Assembly: GCF_000429685.1 (NCBI RefSeq)
Contig: NZ_AUCI01000003.1
Span: forward strand, 124,001 to 188,000
Length of the DNA stretch: 64,000 nt
Source: Salibacterium aidingense DSM 18341
GTDB lineage: Bacteria; Bacillota; Bacilli; Bacillales; Marinococcaceae
Direction: 5' to 3'
Shown: piece after piece, positions 15,913-25,265 of the stretch
How the letters are laid out: each line of letters starts with the position of its first letter
Position numbering within the stretch: the first letter of the stretch is position 1
Made by a program: the position numbers and the translations under genes
The notes under the pieces: generated by a model
Told to the model about the DNA's origin: nothing
Database searches by the model: none
What the model saw: the letters and a program-made list of their open reading frames with translations, nothing else

Positions 15913-16791
15913 TCATTCGAATTCTGCTGAGGGTTCTCTCCGTTTCAACAGTCTTGCCGGCATACCGGCAGCTTTTCGAAAACCAAGTACAATCAGCAGT
16001 ATGAATAACGACGTCATGACAATCATCCCTCCGGAGGATACATCCAAATAAAACGCCGTCAACATACCGGTTATAACAGAACATTCCCCAATCATCACGG
16101 CATAAAAGAACATCTGTTTAAAACTTTTCGACAGCTGAACCGCCGCGGCAACCGGAAGGGTCATTAAAGAGGAGACCAGTAAAATGCCAACGACCTTCAT
16201 GGAAGAAGCAATCACCAATGCTGTCATGATAATAAACATTGTATTAATACTCCTGCCTGCAATACCGTTTACTTTCGCCTGCTCTTCATCAAAAGAAAGG
16301 AACATTAATTCTTTATAAAACAGAAGCAGCAATCCGGTTACAATCACCGTAAGAGCGGAAATCGCAAGAAAGTCCTCCTCCGTGACTGCAATGATGCTTC
16401 CAAACAAATACTGAAACAAGTCATTATTAAATCCATCCGCCAGGGAAATAAATACAACCCCGAGACCAATCCCTGTCGACAGCATAATGGGCACAGACAG
16501 CTCCTGATACGCTGTATACAGGCGGCGGAGCTTTTCTATCAATAAAGAACTCACCACAGCAAATCCCATCCCCATATATAAAGGGTTATACAACTGCAAA
16601 AACGTAAAAGTCTGGGCGAGCAATAAGTGAAAGGCTATACCAGTCAGGGTAATATGAGATAATGCATCTGTAATCAAAGCTAATCTGCGGACGACAATAA
16701 ATACACCGATAACCGGTGCTAAAAATCCAACCATCACGCCAGTCCATAATGCATGCTGGAGAAAGTCATAATTCAAAAAGGCACTGATCAT
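15913..16791 (-). CDS. Zinc/manganese-type ABC transporter permease, first copy
   Basis: A 292-residue ABC-3 family permease. Membrane segments start with HALWTGVMVGFLAPVIGVFIVV. The conserved ALSHITLTGIAFHLLL, STGIGLGVVFISLA and SSMKVVGILLVSSLMTLPVA blocks are intact, and the C-terminus is basic then acidic (KRREPSAEFE). The start ATG at 16791 has GGAGG 8 bases upstream, located inside the end of the ATPase gene; the gap to that gene is one base. It forms the transmembrane part of a divalent metal importer with 15014-15853 and the ATPase. No solute-binding protein gene is in the operon. Confidence 0.87.
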   Translation of the reverse strand: MISAFLNYDFLQHALWTGVMVGFLAPVIGVFIVVRRLALITDALSHITLTGIAFHLLLAQTFTFLQLYNPLYMGMGFAVVSSLLIEKLRRLYTAYQELSVPIMLSTGIGLGVVFISLADGFNNDLFQYLFGSIIAVTEEDFLAISALTVIVTGLLLLFYKELMFLSFDEEQAKVNGIAGRSINTMFIIMTALVIASSMKVVGILLVSSLMTLPVAAAVQLSKSFKQMFFYAVMIGECSVITGMLTAFYLDVSSGGMIVMTSLFILLIVLGFRKAAGMPARLLKRREPSAEFE

Positions 16792-16792
16792 T

Positions 16793-17563
16793 TTACTGTC
16801 CTCCGTGGTCATGATGGATTACCTGCACATCATGGCCGTATAGGGACGAGAGCTCACTTGTTTCAAATTCCCGGGAACTCCCGTGAAAATGCAGAGTCTG
16901 ATTCAGACAGGCTACGCTGGTGACATAGCTGGTCATGACTCCTACATCATGAGTCACTAGTAACAGAGTAAGATCTTTCTGCTGATTCCATTTGGTTAAC
17001 AATTGATAAAAAATCTCTACGGATGCTGCATCCACCCCTACTGTGGGCTCATCCAGAATAAGCACTTCCGGTTCACTGACAAGCGCTCTTGCGATAAAGA
17101 CCCTTTGCTGCTGTCCCCCGGACAAGGCTCCGATATTCCGGTGTTTATATTCAAGCATTCCTACTGTTTCAAGAACTTCATCAATTTTTTGTTTGTGGCT
17201 TTTTTTCAAAAAACGAAGCAGCCCTACTTTGGCAAACAGCCCCATAGCGGTGACTTCATAAACAGTGGCCGGAAACCCTGTATTAATACTGGCAGCTTTT
17301 TGAGGAACATAGCCTATTTTTTCCCAATGCTTAAACTGTTTCAGATGTTGATCAAACAAGTGGACGTTCCCTTTATCAGGTCTGATTAATCCAAGTAAGA
17401 TCTTGATGAGAGTAGATTTTCCAGATCCATTTGGCCCGACTAGGCCTAAAAACTCCCCTTTTCTGATCCTTAAATCAATATTACTTAATATTGTTTGATT
17501 TTCCCGCTTCAAACTGATGTTTTCCAACTCAATTATGGGTGTATCTGATCTGCTGTTTTCCAT
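16793..17563 (-). CDS. Zinc-type ABC transporter ATP-binding protein
   Basis: A 256-residue ABC ATPase of the ZnuC/AdcC/MntB type. Walker A is GPNGSGKST (near residue 43), the Q-loop is GYVPQKA, the signature LSGGQQQRVFIARAL, Walker B LILDEPTVGVD, and the switch histidine is in LLVTHDVG. The His-rich tail (VIHHDHGGQ) may bind metal. It powers the two adjacent permeases. RBS GGGAGG precedes the ATG at 17563. It is the first gene of the operon ATPase-permease-permease-zur, and a candidate Zur operator covers the spacer of its promoter. Confidence 0.9.
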   Translation of the reverse strand: MENSRSDTPIIELENISLKRENQTILSNIDLRIRKGEFLGLVGPNGSGKSTLIKILLGLIRPDKGNVHLFDQHLKQFKHWEKIGYVPQKAASINTGFPATVYEVTAMGLFAKVGLLRFLKKSHKQKIDEVLETVGMLEYKHRNIGALSGGQQQRVFIARALVSEPEVLILDEPTVGVDAASVEIFYQLLTKWNQQKDLTLLLVTHDVGVMTSYVTSVACLNQTLHFHGSSREFETSELSSLYGHDVQVIHHDHGGQ

Positions 17564-17587
17564 GGGAGTCCTCCCTGTTTTCCGTCC

Positions 17588-17609
17588 ATTATAAGAACCG
17601 TTACGATTT
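17588..17609 (-). promoter_or_regulatory. Candidate Zur operator overlapping the promoter of the metal ABC operon
   Basis: Minus strand AAATCGTAA is a perfect half of the Bacillus Zur box (AAATCGTAAT-N-ATTACGATTT), followed by a poorly conserved second half (GGTTCTTATAA). TATAAT at 17588-17593 is a perfect -10, so a bound repressor would block polymerase. Only one half-site is strong. Confidence 0.5.
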
Positions 17610-17739
17610 ATGCATTAATAGAGTATACAGCAAGTTTTCTACCTTGTAAATATAAGCGCTTCTCCGCCTTGTTCTTTATGCAACAACCGTTTATGATAAA
17701 AATAAGAACTATTTTGACAATAGGGAGCGATATAAGAAA

Positions 17740-19314
17740 ATGAGGCCACTCAAAGAAAAAGTAGCTGTTATCGATATTGGTTCCAACTCTATCCGCTTAG
17801 TAATAAATGAACTGGATGATAAAAAAGGGACGCGGGAATTACATAACCTTAAGCAGGTTGCCCGGTTAAGTAATTACATCGATGAGAATTATTTCCTTAC
17901 AGCTGAAGGAATGAAAGTGTTAAAAGAATCTCTCCAGCAGTTCGAGGAGGTCCTCCAGCACCATCACGTCACCAATGTAAAGGCGGTGGCTACCGCTGCC
18001 ATTCGAAATGCCGCAAATAAAAGGCAGATTCTCGATTTTATTCATCGCGAAACCTCTCTTCATGTCCGGGTATTATCAGAGGAAGAAGAAGCGTATTATG
18101 GTTACCTTGCTGTTATCAATTCCACCTCCCATAAAGATGGCATTTCCATCGATATCGGCGGCGGGAGTACAGAGATTACGGTATTTAAAAATAAAAAACT
18201 GCAATATGCCCACAGCTTTCCCTTTGGCGCCCTCACGTTAAAAAAGAAATTTTTTCCGCAGACCGAACCTTCCAAGCAGGACTTAAAACAACTTTCAGAA
18301 TATGTATTGCGTCAATTGGACAGTCTAACCTGGTTAAAAGAAGCAGAAAATCTACCAGTTATTGGAATTGGGGGAAGCGCCAGAAACATGTCTCTTGTCC
18401 ATCAGGCTCAGACTAATTATCCTTTGTCCGGTCTTCATCAATATGAAATGAAAAAAGCCGACATATCCTCTATGATGCAGCTTTTTGAAAATGCGGACCT
18501 GAAGGAAAGAGAAAATATCGAAGGCCTGTCCAAAGATCGTGCTGACGTCATTATCCCTGCCGTCCGCGTTATTTATGAATTAGCAGACTATATCAGCTCT
18601 AACGATTTCATGATGAGCAGCAAAGGATTGCGGGAAGGATTATTTTTTGAAGAGATGCTGCGCGAACATTCCGCCGATTATTTTCCGGAAGTGACCGAAG
18701 AGAGTTTTTTCCAGCTGAGCCGGGAATTTGAAATGAATGAAAGTTATGTACAGGAAGTAGGAAGTATCGCACGCCAGCTTTATACTCAACTGCAGCCCTG
18801 TGTTCCAAACCATCTAAAAGAAGCAGACAATATGACCTTATTAAAAAAAAGCGCCCGGGTTCTTTATATTGGGGAGTTCATCAGTCATGAAACCAGCAGC
18901 CAGCACACTTTTTATGTGCTGACAAATCGTTCGATTGATGGAATCCCTCATTCTGAGCGGCTGGCCATGTCCTTTATAGCTTCTTTTAAATCCAAATCAT
19001 GGATGAAACGGCTGTCCCAGCCATTTCAATCGTACGTATCCAAAAAGGAGTTTAAACGGTATGAATTGCTGGGAAGTATTTTAAAATTAGCCTATGCGCT
19101 GGACCGGACGAAACGGAAGGTCGTCGAATCCGTGACTGTCGAAGACAGCGGTGAATCCCTGGACCTATACATATGGTGTAAAAACGAGACATATAGTTAT
19201 TTTGAAGAAGTAAAAAGCAATAAATATAAAAAGCACGTGGAGAAAGTATTAAAAAGAAATATCACGCTGCATTTTCATCCGATAACTGAGCTTAATAAAA
19301 CCTTTATATTCTAA
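17740..19314 (+). CDS. ppx: Exopolyphosphatase / Ppx-GppA family phosphatase
   Basis: A 524-residue enzyme of the actin-like ASKHA fold. N-terminal lobe motifs: AVIDIGSNSIRLVI (phosphate loop 1, near residue 9), EEEAYYGYLAV, and SIDIGGGSTEIT (loop 2, near residue 140). After residue about 305 comes an HD-like helical domain seen in full-length Ppx. It removes terminal phosphates from polyphosphate, or pppGpp in GppA members. It lies 44 bases before ppk on the same strand, and the pairing strongly suggests polyphosphate as substrate. The RBS is modest (AGGGAG, about 12 bases before ATG). Divergent from the metal transporter operon. Confidence 0.92.
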   Translation: MRPLKEKVAVIDIGSNSIRLVINELDDKKGTRELHNLKQVARLSNYIDENYFLTAEGMKVLKESLQQFEEVLQHHHVTNVKAVATAAIRNAANKRQILDFIHRETSLHVRVLSEEEEAYYGYLAVINSTSHKDGISIDIGGGSTEITVFKNKKLQYAHSFPFGALTLKKKFFPQTEPSKQDLKQLSEYVLRQLDSLTWLKEAENLPVIGIGGSARNMSLVHQAQTNYPLSGLHQYEMKKADISSMMQLFENADLKERENIEGLSKDRADVIIPAVRVIYELADYISSNDFMMSSKGLREGLFFEEMLREHSADYFPEVTEESFFQLSREFEMNESYVQEVGSIARQLYTQLQPCVPNHLKEADNMTLLKKSARVLYIGEFISHETSSQHTFYVLTNRSIDGIPHSERLAMSFIASFKSKSWMKRLSQPFQSYVSKKEFKRYELLGSILKLAYALDRTKRKVVESVTVEDSGESLDLYIWCKNETYSYFEEVKSNKYKKHVEKVLKRNITLHFHPITELNKTFIF

Positions 19315-19358
19315 TGTTACGATTGAATCAGATGTTATAAAGAAAGGTGCAGGATACC

Positions 19359-21470
19359 ATGACTTCCGATGAATATCCAAGCGTTGATTTAAATAATCCA
19401 GCCTATTATAACAACCGGGAGTTAAGCTGGCTGGCTTTTAATGAAAGAGTCCTGGAAGAGGCCATTGACGAAACCAATCCCTTATTGGAACGCCTGAAAT
19501 TCCTGGCTATCTTCAGTTCTAATCTGGACGAGTTTTTTATGGTCCGGGTGGCAGGATTAAAGGATCAGGTAGAAGCTGGATATAACAAGCCGGAAAATAA
19601 AGCAGGCCTTACTCCAAAACAGCAGTTAAAAGAAATCACAAAAAAAAATAGAGAACTGGTTCATCTCCAGGATGATTTTTTCACAGAAACGTTAATGGCT
19701 CTGCTTCATCAGGAGCATATTGAATTTTTATCACTCGAGGAACTGAACACCGAACAGTTAACCTTTGTAAAATACTATTTTAAAGAGTATATTTTCCCTG
19801 TGCTCACTCCTCTGGCTGTTGATGCTTATCGTCCTTTTCCTATTCTTTTAAGTAAGTCCATAAACCTGGCTGTTTTGTTAAAAGAAACGACCAATCTACA
19901 TAACGAACAGATTGCTATTGTGCAGGTTCCTGCGGTGTTGAATCGTTTCATTAAACTCCCATCCGGAGGAACCAGCCGGAACCAATTTATTATGCTGGAG
20001 CAGGTCATCAGCGAGTTTATCGGCGAATTGTTTGTCGGATATAAAGTCTCGTCGGTCTCCCCGTTCAGGATTACCCGCAACGCAGACCTTACGATACACG
20101 AAGAAGGGGCCCGGGATCTGCTCGTGGAGATTGAAAAAGAACTCAAGAAAAGAAAATGGGGCGCCGCCGTCCGTCTGGAATATCAGATCGGTTTAATGGA
20201 CAATAAAATCCTTGAATATTTAACAGAAGAGTTGGAAATTCACCCTAATGATGTCTACCGGTTAAGAGGACCGCTGGATTTGACCTTTCTGTTTTCTCTT
20301 TACAATCAATTAGCTGAAGACTCGGAGCATCTTGTATATGAGACATTAATACCTCAGCCGCCCGAGGATTTAATTAGAGAAACTGATATTTTTTCCGCTA
20401 TTGAAAAAAAAGACATATTTCTTCACCACCCATATGAGTCTTTTCAGCCTGTGGTTGATTTCATGGCTGCAGCGGCCGAAGATCCGGAAGTGCTGGCTAT
20501 TAAACAGACTTTGTATCGTGTCAGCGGAGATTCCCCCATTGTCCATGCGTTAGCGGAAGCAGCGGAAAACGGCAAGCAGGTAACCGTGCTTGTGGAACTG
20601 AAAGCGAGATTCGATGAAGAGAACAACATCCAATGGGCCAAAAAATTAGAAAAAGCAGGCGTCCACGTCATTTACGGAATTACAAGCTTAAAAACGCATA
20701 GTAAAATCACCCTCGTAGTCAGACAGACCCGGGGCCGTATCCAGCGTTTTGTCCACCTGGGAACAGGGAATTACAATGACTCTACAGCAAAACAGTATAC
20801 AGACATGGGGCTGTTAACCTGCCGTCAGGAATTTGGAGAAGATGCCACCAATTTCTTTAACTATTTAAGCGGCTACCGCACCAAACCGGAATGGAATTAT
20901 ATTTCCACTTCTCCCCTTGAAATCAGAGAGCAGCTGCTGGCTTATATGGAAGAGGAAATCGCCTCCCACAAAAAGCATGGGAAAGGCCGGATCATTGCCA
21001 AAATGAACTCCCTTACCGACAAGCCGATTATTTTAAAACTGTACGAAGCGTCAAGAGCCGGAGTGAAGATTGACCTGATCGTCCGGGGCATCTGCTGCCT
21101 ATGCCCTGGAATTGAGGGGATCAGTGAAAATATCACCGTCCGCAGCATCGTAGGCCGTTTTCTCGAACACAGCCGAATTTTCTTTTTCCACCATAACGGG
21201 GAGGAAAAAATGTTTCTATCGTCTGCCGACTGGATGACCCGGAACATGGAAAAACGAATCGAAATCATGTTTCCTATTTTGGAAAACGAGCTGAAAGACA
21301 GATTAAAAACAATACTGCAAATAACCCTCAAGGATAACCAAAAAGCAAGGATACAGGACGACTCCGGGAAATATCATTACGCGGTCCGGGAACATTCCGA
21401 AGAAGCCATAAACAGCCAGCTGCTTTTGTTCGAACGTGCTGCCCGTTTTATTGATCACCAGGATGAATAA
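19359..21470 (+). CDS. ppk: Polyphosphate kinase 1
   Basis: A 703-residue enzyme that reversibly polymerises the gamma phosphate of ATP into inorganic polyphosphate. The N-domain begins with the family signature YYNNRELSWLAFNERVLEEA, and a head domain follows. The two phospholipase-D-like catalytic domains contain KTHSKI (the histidine that is phosphorylated), RFVHLGTGNYN, and a second histidine in LEHSRIFFF. Length is normal. I chose the ATG at 19359 because AAAGGTG stands 9 bases upstream; the GTG at 19347 would overlap that site. Transcription ends at the bidirectional hairpin 21469-21515. B. subtilis lacks ppk1 at this locus, so this is lineage-specific content. Confidence 0.95.
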   Translation: MTSDEYPSVDLNNPAYYNNRELSWLAFNERVLEEAIDETNPLLERLKFLAIFSSNLDEFFMVRVAGLKDQVEAGYNKPENKAGLTPKQQLKEITKKNRELVHLQDDFFTETLMALLHQEHIEFLSLEELNTEQLTFVKYYFKEYIFPVLTPLAVDAYRPFPILLSKSINLAVLLKETTNLHNEQIAIVQVPAVLNRFIKLPSGGTSRNQFIMLEQVISEFIGELFVGYKVSSVSPFRITRNADLTIHEEGARDLLVEIEKELKKRKWGAAVRLEYQIGLMDNKILEYLTEELEIHPNDVYRLRGPLDLTFLFSLYNQLAEDSEHLVYETLIPQPPEDLIRETDIFSAIEKKDIFLHHPYESFQPVVDFMAAAAEDPEVLAIKQTLYRVSGDSPIVHALAEAAENGKQVTVLVELKARFDEENNIQWAKKLEKAGVHVIYGITSLKTHSKITLVVRQTRGRIQRFVHLGTGNYNDSTAKQYTDMGLLTCRQEFGEDATNFFNYLSGYRTKPEWNYISTSPLEIREQLLAYMEEEIASHKKHGKGRIIAKMNSLTDKPIILKLYEASRAGVKIDLIVRGICCLCPGIEGISENITVRSIVGRFLEHSRIFFFHHNGEEKMFLSSADWMTRNMEKRIEIMFPILENELKDRLKTILQITLKDNQKARIQDDSGKYHYAVREHSEEAINSQLLLFERAARFIDHQDE

Positions 21471-21515
21471 AAGGCTCGTACAGGGAACCTGCTCCGCTTC
21501 TGTACGAGCCTTTTT
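21469..21515. terminator. Bidirectional terminator between ppk and the transglycosylase gene
   Basis: AAAGGCTCGTACAG pairs with CTGTACGAGCCTTT around an 18-base loop; T5 follows on the plus strand. Confidence 0.93.
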
Positions 21516-21518
21516 ATA

Positions 21519-22205
21519 TTATTCAGCGGCCAGTAATTCTTCTTTCTTGTCCGCCTTCTTCTGGATTTCTTCCGCATACCAGCTTTCTGCGTTTCCATGG
21601 CGGCTTTCATATGCTTCTAAGCCCCCCACTCCGCGGTGATAAGCTGTCAAAGCCTGATCCCAGTCATTATATTTATCATGCAAGTAATCTAGATACTCAA
21701 TCGATAATTGGATGGAATAATAAGGATCAAATAATAAAGAATCCCTGTATGGAAGTCCGGATAGATCTGCAATCCAGGGACCTGTGTTTTTCATGAATTG
21801 TCCCAGACCATAAGCGCGGCCGTATTCTGTCGGAGGTCCTGTCAATGTTGGGTCAAAGGTTCCCCCTGTCTCCACATGTAACAATTCATAGACAAGAGCG
21901 GGGCTGATTTCTTTTTTCTTTGCTTGATATACCATATAAGTGCCCCAGTCTAAAGGAAATTCATCCCCGCTCTCTTCCCTGAGTACAGCTGCTTCCTGCC
22001 TGGCATCCGTCCACTCATGGTAACCGGCATCCCACGTCAGCTGTTCTGATTCCTGTAAAAACGGCATCTTCTCCTCAAAATCTATGGCGTGCTCCAATTC
22101 TTCGCTTTTTCCTTCCAGCTCTTCGATGTGAGATTTATCAAAAGCAGACAACAATAACAAAACAGGCAGCAGCAGGCCTGTCCATCTCAACGATATAGAA
22201 TTCAA
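21519..22205 (-). CDS. Membrane-anchored SLT-type lytic transglycosylase
   Basis: A 228-residue protein. The N-terminal hydrophobic anchor is LRWTGLLLPVLLLLSAF, then a helical spacer (about 30-95). The Slt domain runs from about 95 to 205: catalytic Glu in LLHVETGGTFDP, then YGRAYGLGQFM, and the late ALTAYHRGVGGLEAYE (AYN-like motif). It cleaves glycan strands to 1,6-anhydromuramyl ends. The start is TTG at 22205 with GGAGGTG 6 bases before it; the GTG at 22214 lies inside that ribosome binding site. It is monocistronic between ppk and the sensor kinase gene. The target process (growth or sporulation) is not evident. Confidence 0.85.
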   Translation of the reverse strand: MNSISLRWTGLLLPVLLLLSAFDKSHIEELEGKSEELEHAIDFEEKMPFLQESEQLTWDAGYHEWTDARQEAAVLREESGDEFPLDWGTYMVYQAKKKEISPALVYELLHVETGGTFDPTLTGPPTEYGRAYGLGQFMKNTGPWIADLSGLPYRDSLLFDPYYSIQLSIEYLDYLHDKYNDWDQALTAYHRGVGGLEAYESRHGNAESWYAEEIQKKADKKEELLAAE

Positions 22206-22413
22206 ATGATTCACCTCCGTTTCTTCTGCTTACGCAGGCTCCATTGTTGAAAACGAACCAGACGGCTCGTTCCCTTTCCGCCTTGCCCCTAAACATACAG
22301 CTTTTTGATAAACGGCCACGATACCAGTTTTTATCACAAGGGAGGGCCCCCGTCAACGAAGGTGTGTTGTTTTACATGAGTTTCCCACGATATTTTACAT
22401 TCCATCCTTACAT

Positions 22414-22451
22414 AAAAAACCAATCCTGCTTTCCTCTCACAGAATTGGTTT
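22414..22451 (-). terminator. Terminator after the sensor kinase gene
   Basis: On the minus strand AAACCAAT-TCTG and CAG-GATTGGTTT pair with one small mismatch and lead into TTTTTTATG. Confidence 0.75.
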
Positions 22452-22460
22452 CTATTGGTT

Positions 22461-23837
22461 TTACTTAATATTTAAGGGGAAGGATAATGTTATCACGGTT
22501 CCTTTTCCTGGTTCACTCTCAATATCAAATGTGCCATTATGTTCCTGCATAATTTTTTTGCATAATGGAATCCCGACGCCAGTCCCTTTTTCTTTTGTGG
22601 TAAAGAACGGTTTCCCAATATTGCGGAGGACTTCTTCCGGAATACCTTCGCCGTTATCTTCTAAACGAATCATGAGGCTGTCATTGCGGGCATAACTTTC
22701 GAGTGAAAACCTATTGTCTTTTCTTCCTTCTGGAAACGCATCCATCGAATTACGGAGGGCATTTAAGATAATCTGTTTAAATGAAGATTCATTCACTTCG
22801 ATCTGCCCTTCCACCGGTTCCACCTTGTACTGAAAATGCACCCCCTGCATCAAACACTCCGACCTCATAATATCAATAACACTGTCCAGAAGATCTCCGG
22901 GATCCTTAGGTTCTTTCTTTACTTTCTTCCGTGCTACCGAAAGAAAGTTATCAATAATCTCATTCATTCTTTCCACTTCCGATAAAATGGTATCTGAGTA
23001 TTTGTGGAAGCTGTCCGTTAAAGAAGACAGCTGCAAAAACCCTTTAATCACTGATAAAGGATTCCGCAATTCATGGGCTACGCCGGCGGAAAGATAGGAG
23101 ACCGATTCCATCTGATCCTGATACGTCAGAAGATGGTGATACTTTTTTTCATACGTCAGATCGTATATCATCAGTAAAACACAATGGGTTCCTTTTAAGT
23201 ATACACCTTTTAAATACAGCCATTTTTCGGATTGTTCATTTTTCACTTCCAGCTCCAGCGATTTTTTCTTTTCCAGCACTTCTTCTATGAGTTTCGGTGC
23301 CACATCAAGTCCTTCTTTTGCGCTGCTTAAGACATATATATCCTTTGAAAAATGTTGAACATTGCCTTCCTTGTCTTCCATCTCCATATAAGAGTTAAAA
23401 GCATTATTGCATAATTCAATTTCCATGTCTGAATTGACGATGACACTGGCATGTTCAAACTGCTGGAGCATTTCTGAAGTTTCAATAGAAAACCCAGCAT
23501 CTACGGGTTTTTGTCCAGTAAGCAATATATACTCATTGGTATACATGCCATTGTACTGGATATACATCCCTCTGTCTTTGAAAGTGTGTAAAAGGGGTAC
23601 TTCCATGCATGTCCCATGCGACATGATCTTTTGCAAGAATTGTTCTGCCTGTTTTCTAAATACCGGAGGAACATAGGCGAAAAACGAATGATTTTCAGAG
23701 AATAAAGCTTTGCCCGGTTCATTCACTGATAAAATAAGCCCTTCCTTTGTAAGCAGAAGCTCAACGACATCTGTTTTCAGCTGCTCAAACTCTTCTTGAA
23801 AATCTGTTGTGCTTAATGTACGCAGCGATTGGTACAT
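22461..23837 (-). CDS. Cytoplasmic PAS-domain sensor histidine kinase
   Basis: A 458-residue kinase without membrane segments. Two PAS-like regions lie at about 20-110 and 125-235 (VIVNSDMEIELCNNAF; LEVKNEQSEKWLYLKGVYLKG). The HisKA H-box is AHELRNPLSVIKGFLQL with the phospho-His near residue 254. The HATPase domain shows the N box (NALRNSMDAF), G1 (DNGEGIP) and G2 (GTGVGIPLCKKIM). The dimerisation and ATPase regions resemble the KinA/KinE sporulation phosphorelay kinases, which feed Spo0F. No response regulator lies nearby, consistent with an orphan phosphorelay kinase, but the signal is unknown. RBS AAGGAGGGG before ATG; promoter TTGAAA-N16-TATGAT at 23893-23920. Confidence 0.88.
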   Translation of the reverse strand: MYQSLRTLSTTDFQEEFEQLKTDVVELLLTKEGLILSVNEPGKALFSENHSFFAYVPPVFRKQAEQFLQKIMSHGTCMEVPLLHTFKDRGMYIQYNGMYTNEYILLTGQKPVDAGFSIETSEMLQQFEHASVIVNSDMEIELCNNAFNSYMEMEDKEGNVQHFSKDIYVLSSAKEGLDVAPKLIEEVLEKKKSLELEVKNEQSEKWLYLKGVYLKGTHCVLLMIYDLTYEKKYHHLLTYQDQMESVSYLSAGVAHELRNPLSVIKGFLQLSSLTDSFHKYSDTILSEVERMNEIIDNFLSVARKKVKKEPKDPGDLLDSVIDIMRSECLMQGVHFQYKVEPVEGQIEVNESSFKQIILNALRNSMDAFPEGRKDNRFSLESYARNDSLMIRLEDNGEGIPEEVLRNIGKPFFTTKEKGTGVGIPLCKKIMQEHNGTFDIESEPGKGTVITLSFPLNIK

Positions 23838-23892
23838 GTAACCCCTCCTTGATTAAACCAACCCCCAAATATCATTTTATATCTATAATACA

Positions 23893-23920
23893 ATCATATC
23901 ATTTTTTGCTCTATTTTCAA
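23893..23920 (-). promoter_or_regulatory. Candidate sigma-A promoter for the sensor kinase
   Basis: Minus strand TTGAAA, 16 bases, TATGAT in a very AT-rich stretch, about 55 bases before the start codon. Confidence 0.5.
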
Positions 23921-24069
23921 TTATACTAAAATTTTCAAAAATTACTACATTTTTTGTTTTTTATTTGAGATTATTTTAAACCGGTACATTTCTTATTCTG
24001 CCACATACGATGGCAGGGAGTGTTTTGTCGGGCTTCATAATATTACACTATGCTGGAGGAGAGTGCCCT

Positions 24070-24327
24070 ATGAATCATTTTAAGGAACAATGGGTTAAAT
24101 ACAAAATCTCGGAAATGCATCCAAAAGACCTTATTCATTATGGAAATCTCTTTGGGATTACAGTAACGTATGAAGAAGCAGCTACTGTTCTGAACATCGT
24201 ACAAAACAGCAGCTGGAGCATGGACGATCAGCCTTCGTTATATGCGGTATTGGAAAAAGTGGAGCAGAATGTTTCTCCGGAAACCTTCCGTGCTATAGAA
24301 CAGCTGTTTCAACAGTACTTCGGGTAA
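24070..24327 (+). CDS. yqfT: DUF2624 protein (YqfT)
   Basis: An 85-residue helical protein (MNHFKEQWVKYKISEMHPKD to AIEQLFQQYFG) matching the length and N-terminal pattern of YqfT/DUF2624: helix, a YGNLFGITVTYEEA turn, then a helix with Val-Leu-Asn-Ile. Function unknown. The ATG at 24070 has GGAGGAG 8 bases upstream; the longer frame from 24010 is unlikely. It is convergent with nfo, as in B. subtilis where yqfT neighbours yqfS. Confidence 0.8.
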   Translation: MNHFKEQWVKYKISEMHPKDLIHYGNLFGITVTYEEAATVLNIVQNSSWSMDDQPSLYAVLEKVEQNVSPETFRAIEQLFQQYFG

Positions 24328-24358
24328 AAATCAGCAGACCAAGGAAGCGGCCTGCTGA
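24326..24358 (-). terminator. Terminator after nfo
   Basis: TCAGCAG and CTGCTGA form the stem; on the minus strand TTTTT follows. Weak in the plus direction. Confidence 0.6.
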
Positions 24359-24365
24359 ACAATGT

Positions 24366-25253
24366 TTAGGAAATCAGTTCTTCTTTCATATTGTCGTTAA
24401 ACGCCTTTGTACAGAGCATTTCAATTTCGTGTTTGTACGGAGGCTTTTTATTTTTCTTATCCGTTCCGACGTAAGGGGTTTCCAATATCTTAGGAACATT
24501 TTCAAAAACAGGATGATGAACGATATCCTTCAATGCATCAAATCCAATATACCCAAAACCTATGTTCTCGTGACGGTCTTTTCCCGCTCCTTTTTCATTC
24601 TTACTGTCATTGACGTGCAGTACCTTTAAACGATCCAGACCAATTATTTCATCAAACGTATGCAGCACGCCTTCAAAGTCATGTATGATATCATAGCCGG
24701 CATCATGGGTATGACAGGTATCAAAACAGACCGATAGTTTCTCGTTATGGGTGACACCGTCTATAATGGCAGCAAGTTCTTCGAAGCTGCGTCCGCATTC
24801 CGATCCTTTTCCAGCCATTGTTTCGAGCGCAATTTGTACATCCTGGGAGGGGTCAATCACTTCATTTAATCCTTCAATGATTTTAGCTATTCCTTTATCA
24901 GCTCCTTCCCCTACATGAGAGCCCGGATGCAAAACGATCTGTTTCGCTCCGATTGCTTCCGTCCTGTCCACTTCAGAACGTAAAAAGTCTACTCCGAGCT
25001 GAAAGGTTTCCGGCTTTGTGGTGTTCGCTATATTAATAATATAAGGGGCGTGGACAACCACACTTTCTATACCGTTCTCTTTCATATGCTGTCTGCCGTT
25101 CTCTATATTTAAATCCTCTATCGCTTTTCTGCGGGTGTTTTGCGGAGCGCCAGTATAAATCATCATCGCAGTCGCATGATACGATGCTGCCTCTTCACTC
25201 GAACCCAGAAGCATTTTTTTTCCATTCATAGACACGTGGGAACCTATTAACAC
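24366..25253 (-). CDS. nfo: Endonuclease IV (apurinic/apyrimidinic endonuclease)
   Basis: A 295-residue TIM-barrel nuclease of base-excision repair that cuts 5' of abasic sites. Trinuclear zinc ligands lie in recognised blocks: [71 protein letters not shown], and the terminal ILETPY. Length is standard. It follows cshB by 12 bases on the same strand, so the two are cotranscribed, as are yqfR-yqfS in B. subtilis. Confidence 0.95.
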   Translation of the reverse strand: MLIGSHVSMNGKKMLLGSSEEAASYHATAMMIYTGAPQNTRRKAIEDLNIENGRQHMKENGIESVVVHAPYIINIANTTKPETFQLGVDFLRSEVDRTEAIGAKQIVLHPGSHVGEGADKGIAKIIEGLNEVIDPSQDVQIALETMAGKGSECGRSFEELAAIIDGVTHNEKLSVCFDTCHTHDAGYDIIHDFEGVLHTFDEIIGLDRLKVLHVNDSKNEKGAGKDRHENIGFGYIGFDALKDIVHHPVFENVPKILETPYVGTDKKNKKPPYKHEIEMLCTKAFNDNMKEELIS

Positions 25254-25265
25254 TGTTTATTCCTC

